Shown here in pieces: positions 32,498 to 40,585 of a DNA stretch of 64,000 bases. The stretch is from Chloroflexota bacterium (lineage in GTDB: Bacteria > Chloroflexota > Limnocylindria > Limnocylindrales > CSP1-4): assembly GCA_021786265.1 (NCBI GenBank), contig JAJYNP010000318.1, forward strand, positions 12,944 through 76,943, given 5' to 3'. A program made the position numbers and the translations under genes. Under the pieces are notes generated by a model. The model had not been told where the DNA came from. It did not search any database and saw nothing but the letters and a program-made list of their open reading frames with translations. The first letter of the stretch is position 1; each line of letters opens with the position of its first letter.

Positions 32498-33351
32498 GGC
32501 GCCGACCGGTCGGGTTCGGAGGCTGGCGCGCCTGCAGGCGACGCCTCTGCCCCCTGGGGCATCTCTGCGCCCTCCGACGCCCGGATCGACTCCAGCAGCG
32601 CACGCGGCACCGTGGCCAGGAAGTGGGAGTCGCTCAGCAGCGCCAGCATCCGGAAGCCCGCGGCCCGCCACCGTGCCGTCAGCTCCAGGTCGCCGCTGTA
32701 GATGCCGGGCACCACCCCGTGGCGCCGGCACGCCTCGAGGACCCGCATGATGCGCGCGACGTGGTCCGGCGCGTCCGTCCACAGGGACGGCGGATACCCC
32801 CCGGCGAGCGAGAGGTCCCCCGGTCCGATGAAGAGTCCGTCCACGCCGGGCACCGCCGCGATCTCATCGACCCGTTCGACCCCCTCGAGGGTCTCGATCA
32901 TCGGGACGCAGCGCGCGATGCGGTCGCCCATGGCCGCGTCGTAGCCGGGGTTGAGGTACTGCACGCGGCTGGGGCCCATGCTGCGGATACCGCGCGGCGG
33001 ATACCGGCAGGCCTCGGCCGCCGTCTCGGCCTGCTCGGGCGTGCTCACCATCGGGACGATGACGCCCACCGCCCCCGCGTCCAGCACCTTCCCGATGAGC
33101 CCGGGGTCGGTCCACGGCACGCGCACGAAGGCCGGTGTGCCGGTCAGGGTAAGGACCTGCAGCATCGCGAGCAGGCTGTCCGTGCCCATCGGGCCGTGCT
33201 GTGCGTCGATGCACACCCAGTCGAAGCCGGTGTGCCCCAGGATCTCTGCCGACATCGGCGAGGGCAGCTGCGCCCAGCCCCCGTACATCGGGCGGTCCGA
33301 GGACCACAGTTCGTGGAAGTGCCCGGGGGCGCGGCGCGCAAGCCATCTCAC
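32494..33351 (-). CDS. HpcH/HpaI-family aldolase
   Basis: A class II, metal-dependent aldolase of 285 residues that splits 2-keto-3-deoxy acids to pyruvate and an aldehyde. Motifs: DWVCIDAQHGPMG (catalytic His), VRVPWTDPG, GAVGVIVPMVSTPEQA, PMIETLEGV (metal Glu) and GLFIGPGDLSLAGGY (metal Asp). The 2-keto-3-deoxy-L-rhamnonate aldolase RhmA belongs to this family and would yield pyruvate plus L-lactaldehyde, matching the rest of the cluster; substrate is inferred. GTG start at 33351, four bases after the TRAP large-subunit stop. Confidence 0.92.
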   Translation of the reverse strand: MRWLARRAPGHFHELWSSDRPMYGGWAQLPSPMSAEILGHTGFDWVCIDAQHGPMGTDSLLAMLQVLTLTGTPAFVRVPWTDPGLIGKVLDAGAVGVIVPMVSTPEQAETAAEACRYPPRGIRSMGPSRVQYLNPGYDAAMGDRIARCVPMIETLEGVERVDEIAAVPGVDGLFIGPGDLSLAGGYPPSLWTDAPDHVARIMRVLEACRRHGVVPGIYSGDLELTARWRAAGFRMLALLSDSHFLATVPRALLESIRASEGAEMPQGAEASPAGAPASEPDRSAP

Positions 33352-33355
33352 GTGA

Positions 33356-34651
33356 TCAGTCTCCGTTGAAGCCGAGCAGGTGTGGGAGAAAGAGCGAGAT
33401 CTGCGGGAACAGCATCAGCACGATCAGTCCCGCCACGAGCAGGCCCAGGAACGGCCACATCTCCCGGATGATCTCCTCGAGCGGCGTGTGCGTCAGCCGG
33501 CTCAGGATGAAGTTGAGCACGCCCAGGGTCGGCAGCCCCAGGCCGATCATCATGTTCAGCGTGATCACCACGCCGAAGTAGACCGGGTCGATCCCCGCCG
33601 CCTTCACGATCGGGAGCACGATCGGCAGCATCACGAACTGCAGCACGACCGTCTCCAGGAACAGGTCGCCCACCAGGAACAGGATGTTGATGATGGCGAG
33701 CAGCACCAGCGGCTGGTGGGAGATCCCGAGCACCAGCTGGGTCATCGCGGCCGGGACCTGCTCGTTGGTCACCGCGTAGTCGATGATGAAGGCTCCGGCG
33801 ATGAGACCGGCGACCGCGCCGGTCTGGCGCACCGCGACGCCCATGCTGCGCAGGAACTGGCGCGGCGTCAGGCTCCGGTAGACGAAGAACGCCACGATCA
33901 GCGCGTACAGCACGGCCACGGCCGCGCTCTCGGTGGGCGTGAAGATCCCGCTGTAGATCCCGCCGATGAGGATCACCGGCGCCATGATCGCGGGGAAGCC
34001 GGCGATGAGGGCGACCACGATCGGCAGCAGACCGGGCCAGTTCTCGCGGGGCAGGTTCTTCTTGCGGGCCAGGTATCCCACCAGCCCCGCATGGGCGACC
34101 GCCAGTGTGAGGCCGGGCACCAGCCCGGCGAGGAAGAGTGCCCCGATGCTGGTGCCGCTCAGGAAGCCGTACACCACCAGCGGGATGCTGGGCGGCAGGA
34201 GCGGGCCCATGATCGCGCTGGTCGACGTGGTCGCGCAGGCGAACCCCTTCGGATACCCCGCCGACTCCATCGCCCGCACGCTCATCACGCCGATCCCGCT
34301 GGTGTCGGCCACCGCGCTCCCGGTCATGCCGCTGAAGATCAGGGTGGCCACGATGTTGACCTGCGCCAGCGCGCCCCGGGATCGGCCCAGGAGCAGCTGC
34401 GCGAAGCGGAACAGGCGGTCGGTCAGGCCCGCGCTGTTCATGAGTTCGCTGGTGAAGATGAACAGGGGCACCGCGAGCACCACGAAGTTCGCGCCGATCC
34501 CCCCGGTGATCAGCGCGGGAGCCTGCTCCAGGTCGACCCCCTTCATGAACAGGTACACGATCCCCGCCGACACGAGGCCGTACCCGAGGGGCGCCCCCAC
34601 CAGGTAGCAGAGCAGGAAGATCGCGATCAGGGCCAGGAAGGCGAGGCTCAT
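33356..34651 (-). CDS. TRAP transporter large permease (DctM)
   Basis: The 431-residue, roughly 12-helix membrane subunit that forms the sodium-coupled translocation path of a TRAP transporter. Typical segments are PLGYGLVSAGIVYLF, PLFIFTSELMNSAGL, ATLIFSGMTGSAVADTSGIG, PPSIPLVVYG and LGLPTLGVLNFI. The start overlaps the stop of the small subunit (ATGA). Works with DctQ and the binding protein at 35.3-36.4 kb. TRAP systems carry organic acids, sugar acids and some sugars; with the aldolases beside it a sugar-acid substrate is likely. Confidence 0.95.
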   Translation of the reverse strand: MSLAFLALIAIFLLCYLVGAPLGYGLVSAGIVYLFMKGVDLEQAPALITGGIGANFVVLAVPLFIFTSELMNSAGLTDRLFRFAQLLLGRSRGALAQVNIVATLIFSGMTGSAVADTSGIGVMSVRAMESAGYPKGFACATTSTSAIMGPLLPPSIPLVVYGFLSGTSIGALFLAGLVPGLTLAVAHAGLVGYLARKKNLPRENWPGLLPIVVALIAGFPAIMAPVILIGGIYSGIFTPTESAAVAVLYALIVAFFVYRSLTPRQFLRSMGVAVRQTGAVAGLIAGAFIIDYAVTNEQVPAAMTQLVLGISHQPLVLLAIINILFLVGDLFLETVVLQFVMLPIVLPIVKAAGIDPVYFGVVITLNMMIGLGLPTLGVLNFILSRLTHTPLEEIIREMWPFLGLLVAGLIVLMLFPQISLFLPHLLGFNGD

Positions 34652-35265
34652 GCTGCGTCATCCCGACCCGCCGGCCAGGGGACCGGCACGCCCAGCGCAC
34701 GCAGCTCGAGCAACAGCAACCGTCCGCGAAGCAGGATGGTGATCAGAACGAACGGCACGATGCCCCCGTAGCCCCAGACCTCGCCGAACGGCAGCCCGGT
34801 GGCGGGCTGGGGCAGCTCGTACTGGATGAAGGACACGGTTCCCGGGATGACCAGCAGGAAGGTCACCACGATGATCACGTTCGCGACGACGCGCCCGATC
34901 AGCCGAAGGCGGGGGCGCAGGTGCTGCGAGACCAGGTCGAAGCTGATCTGCTCGTCGCGCCAGTCCGACAGGCCGGACGCGATGCAGAAGCACCAGAAGA
35001 AGGTGTAGGTCGGCACCTCCAGCGACCACACCAGCGGCTGATCGAGCACGAACCGGAAGAACACCGAGACCACGACGGAGGCGAACGTGAGGAAGTAGAA
35101 CACGGACGCCACGGCCTCCTCGAACCGCTCGAGGCGGCCGGCCCGTGCCTCCTGGAGCTCCTCCTGGAGAACGGCGCCGTAGGCCTGGGGCCTGCTCAGC
35201 TCCCACGCGGCGTGGACGCGGTCCCGGAGGCTCTCTCCCGAGCCTCGTCCCGCCGGTAGCCTCAC
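34648..35265 (-). CDS. TRAP transporter small permease (DctQ)
   Basis: The 205-residue four-helix subunit between binding protein and DctM. Hydrophobic segments lie at about residues 50-75, 85-105, 130-155 and 165-185, with the family-like WSLEVPTYTFFWCFCIASGLSDWRDEQISFD stretch (in parts). Start is GTG 35265 with GGAGGTGG a few bases upstream. The N-terminal 40 residues are longer than in many DctQ proteins. Overlaps dctM by four bases. Confidence 0.9.
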   Translation of the reverse strand: MRLPAGRGSGESLRDRVHAAWELSRPQAYGAVLQEELQEARAGRLERFEEAVASVFYFLTFASVVVSVFFRFVLDQPLVWSLEVPTYTFFWCFCIASGLSDWRDEQISFDLVSQHLRPRLRLIGRVVANVIIVVTFLLVIPGTVSFIQYELPQPATGLPFGEVWGYGGIVPFVLITILLRGRLLLLELRALGVPVPWPAGRDDAA

Positions 35266-35303
35266 AGGTCCACCTCCTGACGGCGCCGCCTCTCAGGGCA
35301 CGA

Positions 35304-36437
35304 TCAGCAGGACGGCACCACGGCGCCGGTGCTCTGTTCCACGCTCTGGAGCATCCCGGGCAGGAACGGTCCGGTCCAGCTCGGATCGCACAGGAACGAC
35401 TTCAGGACCGTGCTCTGGAACGCCTTGACGTCCGGGGAGTAGACCTGGAGCCCGTGCTGCTGCATGAGCGCGATTCCCTGGTCCTGGGTGTTCTGGACCT
35501 GCTGGTCTGCCCAGGTGTCGGCATCCTGGAACGCCTTGACAATGGCCTGCTGCTCGCTGGCGGAGAGCTTCTCCCAGACCTTCTCGTTGATGGAAGGCAT
35601 GACCGGCGAGAACACGTGGTTGGTGAGGATGAGCTGCTTCGTGACTTCGTAGAACTTGTTGGCGACGTCGGTGGCCACCGGGTTGTCCTGGCCCTGGACG
35701 GTCCCCGTCTGCAGCGCCAGGTAGATCTCGTTGAACGCGACCGGGGTGACCTGCGCGCCCATCGCCGCGCCGAGCTTCGCCCAGTAGGGGCCCGGGGGCA
35801 TCCGCAGCTTGACGCCGTTGAGGTCCGCCGGCGTCGAGATGTGCTTGGTGATGGTCAGATTGAGCTCGCGCGCACCAAGATCCTGGATGTCGAGGGGACG
35901 CACGCCAAGCTTCTGGACGGAGAGCTGGACAAGCTGCTGGCCGTACTGGCTGTTGAAGGTCGACAGGACCTGCGGCCAGCTCGTGTACATGTAGGGGGTG
36001 AGCAGGATCTCCATCGCCGACACCTGGGGCGCGAACGTGTCAGGGGCCGCGTAGGCGATGTCGACCGAGTCCTTCTGGAGCCCCTCGAACTCGACCGTCT
36101 GCGACAGCAGGCTGCCGTTCGGGAAGAGGTCGACCGTGACGGCCCCGTTCGTCTCCTGCTTCACCTCGTCCGCGAACCGCTGCATCGCCTCTGTCTGAGG
36201 CTGCCCCGTGGTGCAGGGGCAGGAGAACTTGAGGGTGATCTGCGGCTGATCGGCGGCGGCGCTGGCGGCGGCGCTGCCGGCCGCGGCCGCGGCTGGCGCT
36301 GACGGCGCGCCTGTCGGGGTGCCGGTCGCGGTGGGGGCCTGACTCGAACCTGCCGACGAGCTACAGCCGGCGATCACCCCGGCCACCGCCAGCACCGCGA
36401 GGCGGCGCACCCACGTTCTGTTCCGCTGCAATGACAT
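35304..36437 (-). CDS. TRAP transporter substrate-binding lipoprotein (DctP)
   Basis: Captures the substrate outside the cell and hands it to DctQM. The 377-residue precursor has a lipobox ending AGVIAGC (Cys about residue 25), then an Ala/Pro/Thr linker and a DctP fold with KFSCPCTTGQ, FPNGSLLSQ, ELNLTITKHISTPADLNGVKLRMPPGPYWAKLG-type segments (in parts) and FNEIYLALQTGTVQGQDNP, which is diagnostic. I use ATG 36437 because GGAGG precedes it and the signal peptide begins there. First gene of the TRAP-aldolase operon, under a LacI-type operator. Confidence 0.94.
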   Translation of the reverse strand: MSLQRNRTWVRRLAVLAVAGVIAGCSSSAGSSQAPTATGTPTGAPSAPAAAAAGSAAASAAADQPQITLKFSCPCTTGQPQTEAMQRFADEVKQETNGAVTVDLFPNGSLLSQTVEFEGLQKDSVDIAYAAPDTFAPQVSAMEILLTPYMYTSWPQVLSTFNSQYGQQLVQLSVQKLGVRPLDIQDLGARELNLTITKHISTPADLNGVKLRMPPGPYWAKLGAAMGAQVTPVAFNEIYLALQTGTVQGQDNPVATDVANKFYEVTKQLILTNHVFSPVMPSINEKVWEKLSASEQQAIVKAFQDADTWADQQVQNTQDQGIALMQQHGLQVYSPDVKAFQSTVLKSFLCDPSWTGPFLPGMLQSVEQSTGAVVPSC

Positions 36438-36523
36438 CCGATCCTCCTTCGGCGCAGTACCGGTCCGCCCCCAGCCCACCGGTTGTGCCCCGGCCTCTCC
36501 GGCCGACACCTTGCTGGCTTCTT

Positions 36524-36582
36524 GGATATCGATTTCAGCCCAGCGGTGGGACACTCTAGACAAGCGAGAACGGCGCTGTCAA
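36524..36582 (-). promoter_or_regulatory. TRAP-operon promoter with LacI-type operator
   Basis: On the minus strand TTGACA (36577-36582) and TCTAGA (36555-36560) are 16 bp apart. Just downstream, plus-strand GGATATCGATTTCA (36524-36537) differs at two of 14 positions from the palindromic TGAAATCGATTTCA form typical of LacI-family sites. The divergent lacI gene makes it the likely repressor target. Confidence 0.6.
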
Positions 36583-36642
36583 GATGCGTTCCGTCCGAGC
36601 GCGAGCCGTCCTGCGCGCCAGGAGGATTATGATGAGGCCGTC

Positions 36643-36660
36643 ATGAGAAACCCATTTCAT
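36643..36660 (+). promoter_or_regulatory. Possible lacI autoregulatory half-palindrome and leader
   Basis: TGAGAAACCCATTTCA (36644-36659) is an imperfect LacI-like palindrome overlapping the lacI start. An AGGAGG at 36620-36625 is not placed for the lacI ATG but for two very short ORFs in the leader (from 36629 and 36643). Whether these are translated is unknown. Confidence 0.35.
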
Positions 36661-37672
36661 GCATAGCCCCGGGGGCCGTCTCCGGATCGGCGACGTCGCG
36701 CGGCTGGCCGGTGTGTCACCCGCTACCGTCTCGCGGGTCCTGACCGGATCGCAGCCCGTCAGCGAAGACACCCGCCAGCGGGTGCTGGCCGTGGTATCGC
36801 GGTTCGACTACCAGCCGAACCGGCTGGCCCAGAACCTCCGCCAGGGCCGTGCCGAGATGGTCGGCGTGGTCGTGTCCGACATCGAGAATCCGCACTTCGC
36901 CACCATGGTGCGCGCGATCGAGGACGCGCTCTACGAACGGGGCAAGCGCGTCCTGCTCTGCAACGCCAGCGAGGACGCGGCCAAGCAGGCCTCCTACCTG
37001 GACGTCATGGCGGCCGAGCGGGTCCTCGGGGTCCTGATCTCCCCGTCGGACCCCGACGGGCCCGAGATCAGCCGCCTGATCGACCTGGGGATCCCCGTGG
37101 TCGCGTTCGACCGCCACGTGAGCGATCCCCGCGCCGACGCCGTCACGGCCGACAACGTCGAGGCCGCCCGGACGGCGTGCCGCCTGCTGATCGAGGCGGG
37201 GCACCGGCGGATCGGCTTCGTCGCCGGACGTCCGGACGTCCAGACCGGCGACGATCGGCTGGCCGGATACCGGATGGAGATGGCGGCGAGCGGGCTCGAG
37301 GAGCGCGCGGTCGCGGGTGGGTTCACGGTCGAGGGCGGGCACTCGGCGACGGAGCGCCTCCTCGAGCAGGAGCCGCGCATCACCGCGCTCGTCGTGAGCA
37401 ACAACCAGATGACCCTGGGCGCACTCCAGGTCCTGCGCGAACGTGGCGTGGCGATCCCCGGCGACATGGCGCTGGTCGCCTTCGACGACCCGGCGTGGGC
37501 GAGCCTCATTGACCCTCCGCTCACGACGCTCGCTCAGCCGCTGCGACAGATGGCGGCCGCCGCCGTGGAGCTCCTGTTCGAGCGCATGTCGGACGGACGG
37601 TCGCAGCCGGTCCGACCCATCTACCAGTTCGAGCTGCGGGTCCGCGATTCGTGCGGCACCGCACGCCGCTGA
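36659..37672 (+). CDS. LacI-family transcriptional regulator
   Basis: A 337-residue sugar-responsive repressor. The N-terminal helix-turn-helix reads RIGDVARLAGVSPATVSRVLTG, the hinge YQPNRLAQNLRQG, and the periplasmic-binding-protein-like core runs to the C-terminus (VGVVVSDIENPHFATMVRAIEDA). Start ATG 36659 lacks a well-placed ribosome site (AGGAGG is over 30 bases upstream), so the start is less certain, but the HTH begins within 12 residues. It diverges from the TRAP operon and is followed by the isomerase-kinase-rhamnosidase genes, so it probably controls both arms. Confidence 0.93.
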   Translation: MHSPGGRLRIGDVARLAGVSPATVSRVLTGSQPVSEDTRQRVLAVVSRFDYQPNRLAQNLRQGRAEMVGVVVSDIENPHFATMVRAIEDALYERGKRVLLCNASEDAAKQASYLDVMAAERVLGVLISPSDPDGPEISRLIDLGIPVVAFDRHVSDPRADAVTADNVEAARTACRLLIEAGHRRIGFVAGRPDVQTGDDRLAGYRMEMAASGLEERAVAGGFTVEGGHSATERLLEQEPRITALVVSNNQMTLGALQVLRERGVAIPGDMALVAFDDPAWASLIDPPLTTLAQPLRQMAAAAVELLFERMSDGRSQPVRPIYQFELRVRDSCGTARR

Positions 37673-37687
37673 CAAGGGAGGATGCAC

Positions 37688-39106
37688 GTGGCACGCATCG
37701 GTCTGCTGAGCTTCTCGGACGGGCGCGACTTCGTGAATCGCGACCTCCGGACGTTCATCGGGGCCGTCGAGGCGCGGATCGAGAACCGGCTTGCGGCTGC
37801 GGGGCACGAGGTTCTGCGGGCGCAGGCGATCGTCGAGCGGAACGACGTTGCCGTCAGGGAGGCCCGCCGGCTGGCCGCGGAGAGACCGGACACCACGATC
37901 TTCAACATCCCGGTCTGGGCCTTCCCCCACTTCTCGATGCTCGCCGCCGCGGAGACCCCCGGTCCGCTGCTCCTCTTCTCGAACGTCTCGCCGGAATACC
38001 CCGGCATGGTGGGCATGCTCGCGGCCGCCGGCGCGCTCGACCAGGTCGGGCGGGCCTACGGACGCGCCTGGGGTGACATCGACGACGACCGCGTCGCCGG
38101 GTCGGTGCTGGCGTGGGTGTCCGCCGGCGGGGCGCTCTCCTCGCTGCGCGGCAAGACGTTCGGGAGGATCGGCGGTCGCCCCATGGGCATGTACACCGCC
38201 GTCGCGAACCCGGGCGACTGGATCTCGAAGTTCGGCGTGGACGTGGAGGAGATCGACCAGTGGGAGCTGGTCCGCCGTGCCGCCGAGGTCGACCCGGCGC
38301 GTGCCCGGGCCGGCCGCGAATGGCTGGAGCGCCACGCCGCAGGCGTCCACTACGACGGCAAGCAGCTGACCCCGGAGCTGCTCGAGCGCCAGGTTCGCTC
38401 GTACCACGCGATGCGCGACCTCATCGACGAATGGCACCTGGATTTCTCGGGCATCAAGGGCCAGCCCGAGCTCACGACCCACTTCGCAACCATGGATGTC
38501 ACCGAGGCGTTCCTCAACGACCCCTACGACTGGGAGGGCCCGAAGCCGGTCCACGTGTGCGCGACCGAGGCCGACATGGACGGCGCGCTCACGATGGAGA
38601 TCCTGAGGTCGATGAGCGCCACGCCCGCGCTGTTCGCCGACCTGCGTTACTACGACCGGGCGCACGAGGTCTGGGACCTCTGCAATTCCGGCCAGCATGC
38701 GACCTGGTTCGCGGCTCGCTCCGACGATCCGGCCGAGAACATGCGCCACGTCCACCTGTACCCGGAGGGCTTCTACTTCCCCGCGGGAGGCGCCTCGATC
38801 CAGCACCTCGCCGCACCGGGCGACCTGACGCTCGCGCGGCTGACCCGACTGGCCGGGCGCTACCGGATGCAGGTGCTGCGGGGCGACGTCGTCCAGTTCG
38901 ACCCGCAGACCAACGAAGCGCTGATGCGGCAGTCGACGTACGAGTGGCCACACGCGTTCGTGCGCTTCCATGCCGATCCCGACGAGGTCCTGTCGCGGTA
39001 CGGCGCGAACCACATTCACGCCGTACCCGGCGACCATGTCGCGGCCCTGCGGGCCTTCTGCCACCTGGCGGACATCGACTACGACGGGTTCGGTGACGCA
39101 CGATGA
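37688..39106 (+). CDS. L-fucose/L-arabinose isomerase family protein
   Basis: A 472-residue aldose-ketose isomerase of the FucI/AraA superfamily (COG2407). Segments include IGLLSFSDGRDFVN at the start, FNIPVWAFPHFS, a central GIKGQPELTTHFATMDVTEAFLND with the expected metal/catalytic Glu, ATEADMDGALTMEIL with an Asp, and a late His in VHLYPEGFYFPAGGASIQH. GTG 37688 is preferred over ATG 37682 because AAGGGAG (37674-37680) is only one base from the ATG but seven from the GTG. It follows lacI by 15 bases and overlaps the FGGY kinase by ATGA, so isomerase and kinase act in sequence. The sugar (fucose, rhamnose or another 6-deoxy or pentose sugar) is not decided by sequence. Confidence 0.85.
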   Translation: MARIGLLSFSDGRDFVNRDLRTFIGAVEARIENRLAAAGHEVLRAQAIVERNDVAVREARRLAAERPDTTIFNIPVWAFPHFSMLAAAETPGPLLLFSNVSPEYPGMVGMLAAAGALDQVGRAYGRAWGDIDDDRVAGSVLAWVSAGGALSSLRGKTFGRIGGRPMGMYTAVANPGDWISKFGVDVEEIDQWELVRRAAEVDPARARAGREWLERHAAGVHYDGKQLTPELLERQVRSYHAMRDLIDEWHLDFSGIKGQPELTTHFATMDVTEAFLNDPYDWEGPKPVHVCATEADMDGALTMEILRSMSATPALFADLRYYDRAHEVWDLCNSGQHATWFAARSDDPAENMRHVHLYPEGFYFPAGGASIQHLAAPGDLTLARLTRLAGRYRMQVLRGDVVQFDPQTNEALMRQSTYEWPHAFVRFHADPDEVLSRYGANHIHAVPGDHVAALRAFCHLADIDYDGFGDAR

Positions 39107-40581
39107 CGGATCTCGTCCTCGGCCTCGACATCGGGACGTCGTCGTCCAAGGCGTGCCTGGCCGACACCGGCGGGCGGATCGTCCACCTGGCCGAGCGCCC
39201 CCATGCCACGTCCATGCCACGTCCAGGCTGGTTCGAGCACGACGCCGAGTCCGTGTGGTGGCGGGACGCGGTCGAGCTCGTGCGCGAGTCGGTCGCGCAG
39301 GCTGGCCAGCCGCCGGTCGCGGTCTGCGTGAGCGGGATCGGCCCGTGCCTGCTCCCGACGACCGGCTCGGGCGAGCCGTTGCGGCCGGCGATCCTCTATG
39401 GAATCGACACGCGGGCGAGCGCCGAGATCGCCGAGATCGAGCGCGCGCTGGGAGAGGACCGGATCCTGGCCCGTGGCGGCTCCCCGCTCACGTCGCAGGC
39501 GATCGGGCCCAAGCTGCTGTGGTTGCGGCGACACGAGCCCGACGTGTGGGCTCGCTGCCGGCGGTTCTACATGGCGAGTTCGTTCCTGGTCCACCGCCTG
39601 ACCGGTGAGTACGTCCTGGATCACCACTCCGCCAGCCAGTGCGATCCCCTCTACGATCTGGCCGGGGAGTCGTGGGCCACGGACTGGGCCGATGAGATCG
39701 CGCCCGGGCTGGAGCTGCCGCGGCTCCTCTGGCCGGGCGACCTGGCGGGCCGCGTCACCACGGAGGGTGCGACTCGGACGGGCCTTGCCGAGGGAACTCC
39801 CGTCATGGCCGGCACGATCGACGCGTGGGCCGAGGCCGCCAGCGTCGGGGTGAGCGAACCCGGCGACCTCATGCTGATGTACGGGACGACGATGTTCCTG
39901 GTGCAGGTGGTGGCGCAGGCGCGGCCGGACGCCTGCCTGTGGACCACGCGCGGGATCCGGCCGGGCACGCTGACCCTTGCCGGCGGGATGGCCACGTCGG
40001 GCGCGCTCACCGCCTGGTTCCGGGATCTCACCGGGGCCTCGTACGAGCAGCTGCTCACCGATGCGGCGGCCACGCCTCCCGGAGCCGGCGGGGTCGTGAT
40101 CCTGCCGTACTTCGCGGGCGAGCGAACCCCGCTCTTCGATGTCGCTGCCCGCGGCGCGGTGCTCGGCCTGACGCTCCACCACGGCCGAGGCCACCTCTAC
40201 CGTGCGCTTCTGGAGGCGACCGCGTTCGGCGTGCGGCACAACCTCCAGGTGATGTCCGAGAGCGCCGGGCCCCCCGTGCGCGTCGCGGCGGTGGGTGGCG
40301 GGACGAAGGGCGAGCTCTGGCTGCAGATCGTCTCGGATGTCACCGGTCTCCCCCAGGAGCTGCGCACGTACACGGTCGGGGCCAGCTACGGCGACGCCTG
40401 GCTTGCTGCGACGGGCTGCGGGTTGTCGGGGCCGCAGGCGGACTGGAACCCGGTAGTGGCCCGGGTCTCCCCCAACCCGGATGCGGCGGAGCGGTACGCG
40501 GAGCTGTACGACGTGTACCGCGAGCTGTACCCGGCCACGAGCGGGCTCGCTCACCGCCTTGCCGCGATCCAGGAGACCTGA
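39103..40581 (+). CDS. FGGY-family carbohydrate kinase (xylulokinase-like)
   Basis: A 492-residue sugar kinase. The ATP-binding phosphate-1 motif LGLDIGTSSSKA opens the protein, and the catalytic Asp lies in AGTIDAWAEAASVG; MLMYGTTMFLVQVV, LPYFAGERTPLFD and the C-terminal AVGGGTKGELWLQIVSD adenosine motif complete the two-domain fold. It overlaps the isomerase by four bases and precedes the rhamnosidase by four. Likely phosphorylates the ketose made by the isomerase. A short 11-12-bp duplication (CATGCCACGTC, about 39203-39225) occurs near the N-terminal coding part. Confidence 0.92.
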   Translation: MTDLVLGLDIGTSSSKACLADTGGRIVHLAERPHATSMPRPGWFEHDAESVWWRDAVELVRESVAQAGQPPVAVCVSGIGPCLLPTTGSGEPLRPAILYGIDTRASAEIAEIERALGEDRILARGGSPLTSQAIGPKLLWLRRHEPDVWARCRRFYMASSFLVHRLTGEYVLDHHSASQCDPLYDLAGESWATDWADEIAPGLELPRLLWPGDLAGRVTTEGATRTGLAEGTPVMAGTIDAWAEAASVGVSEPGDLMLMYGTTMFLVQVVAQARPDACLWTTRGIRPGTLTLAGGMATSGALTAWFRDLTGASYEQLLTDAAATPPGAGGVVILPYFAGERTPLFDVAARGAVLGLTLHHGRGHLYRALLEATAFGVRHNLQVMSESAGPPVRVAAVGGGTKGELWLQIVSDVTGLPQELRTYTVGASYGDAWLAATGCGLSGPQADWNPVVARVSPNPDAAERYAELYDVYRELYPATSGLAHRLAAIQET

Positions 40582-40585
40582 GCCG

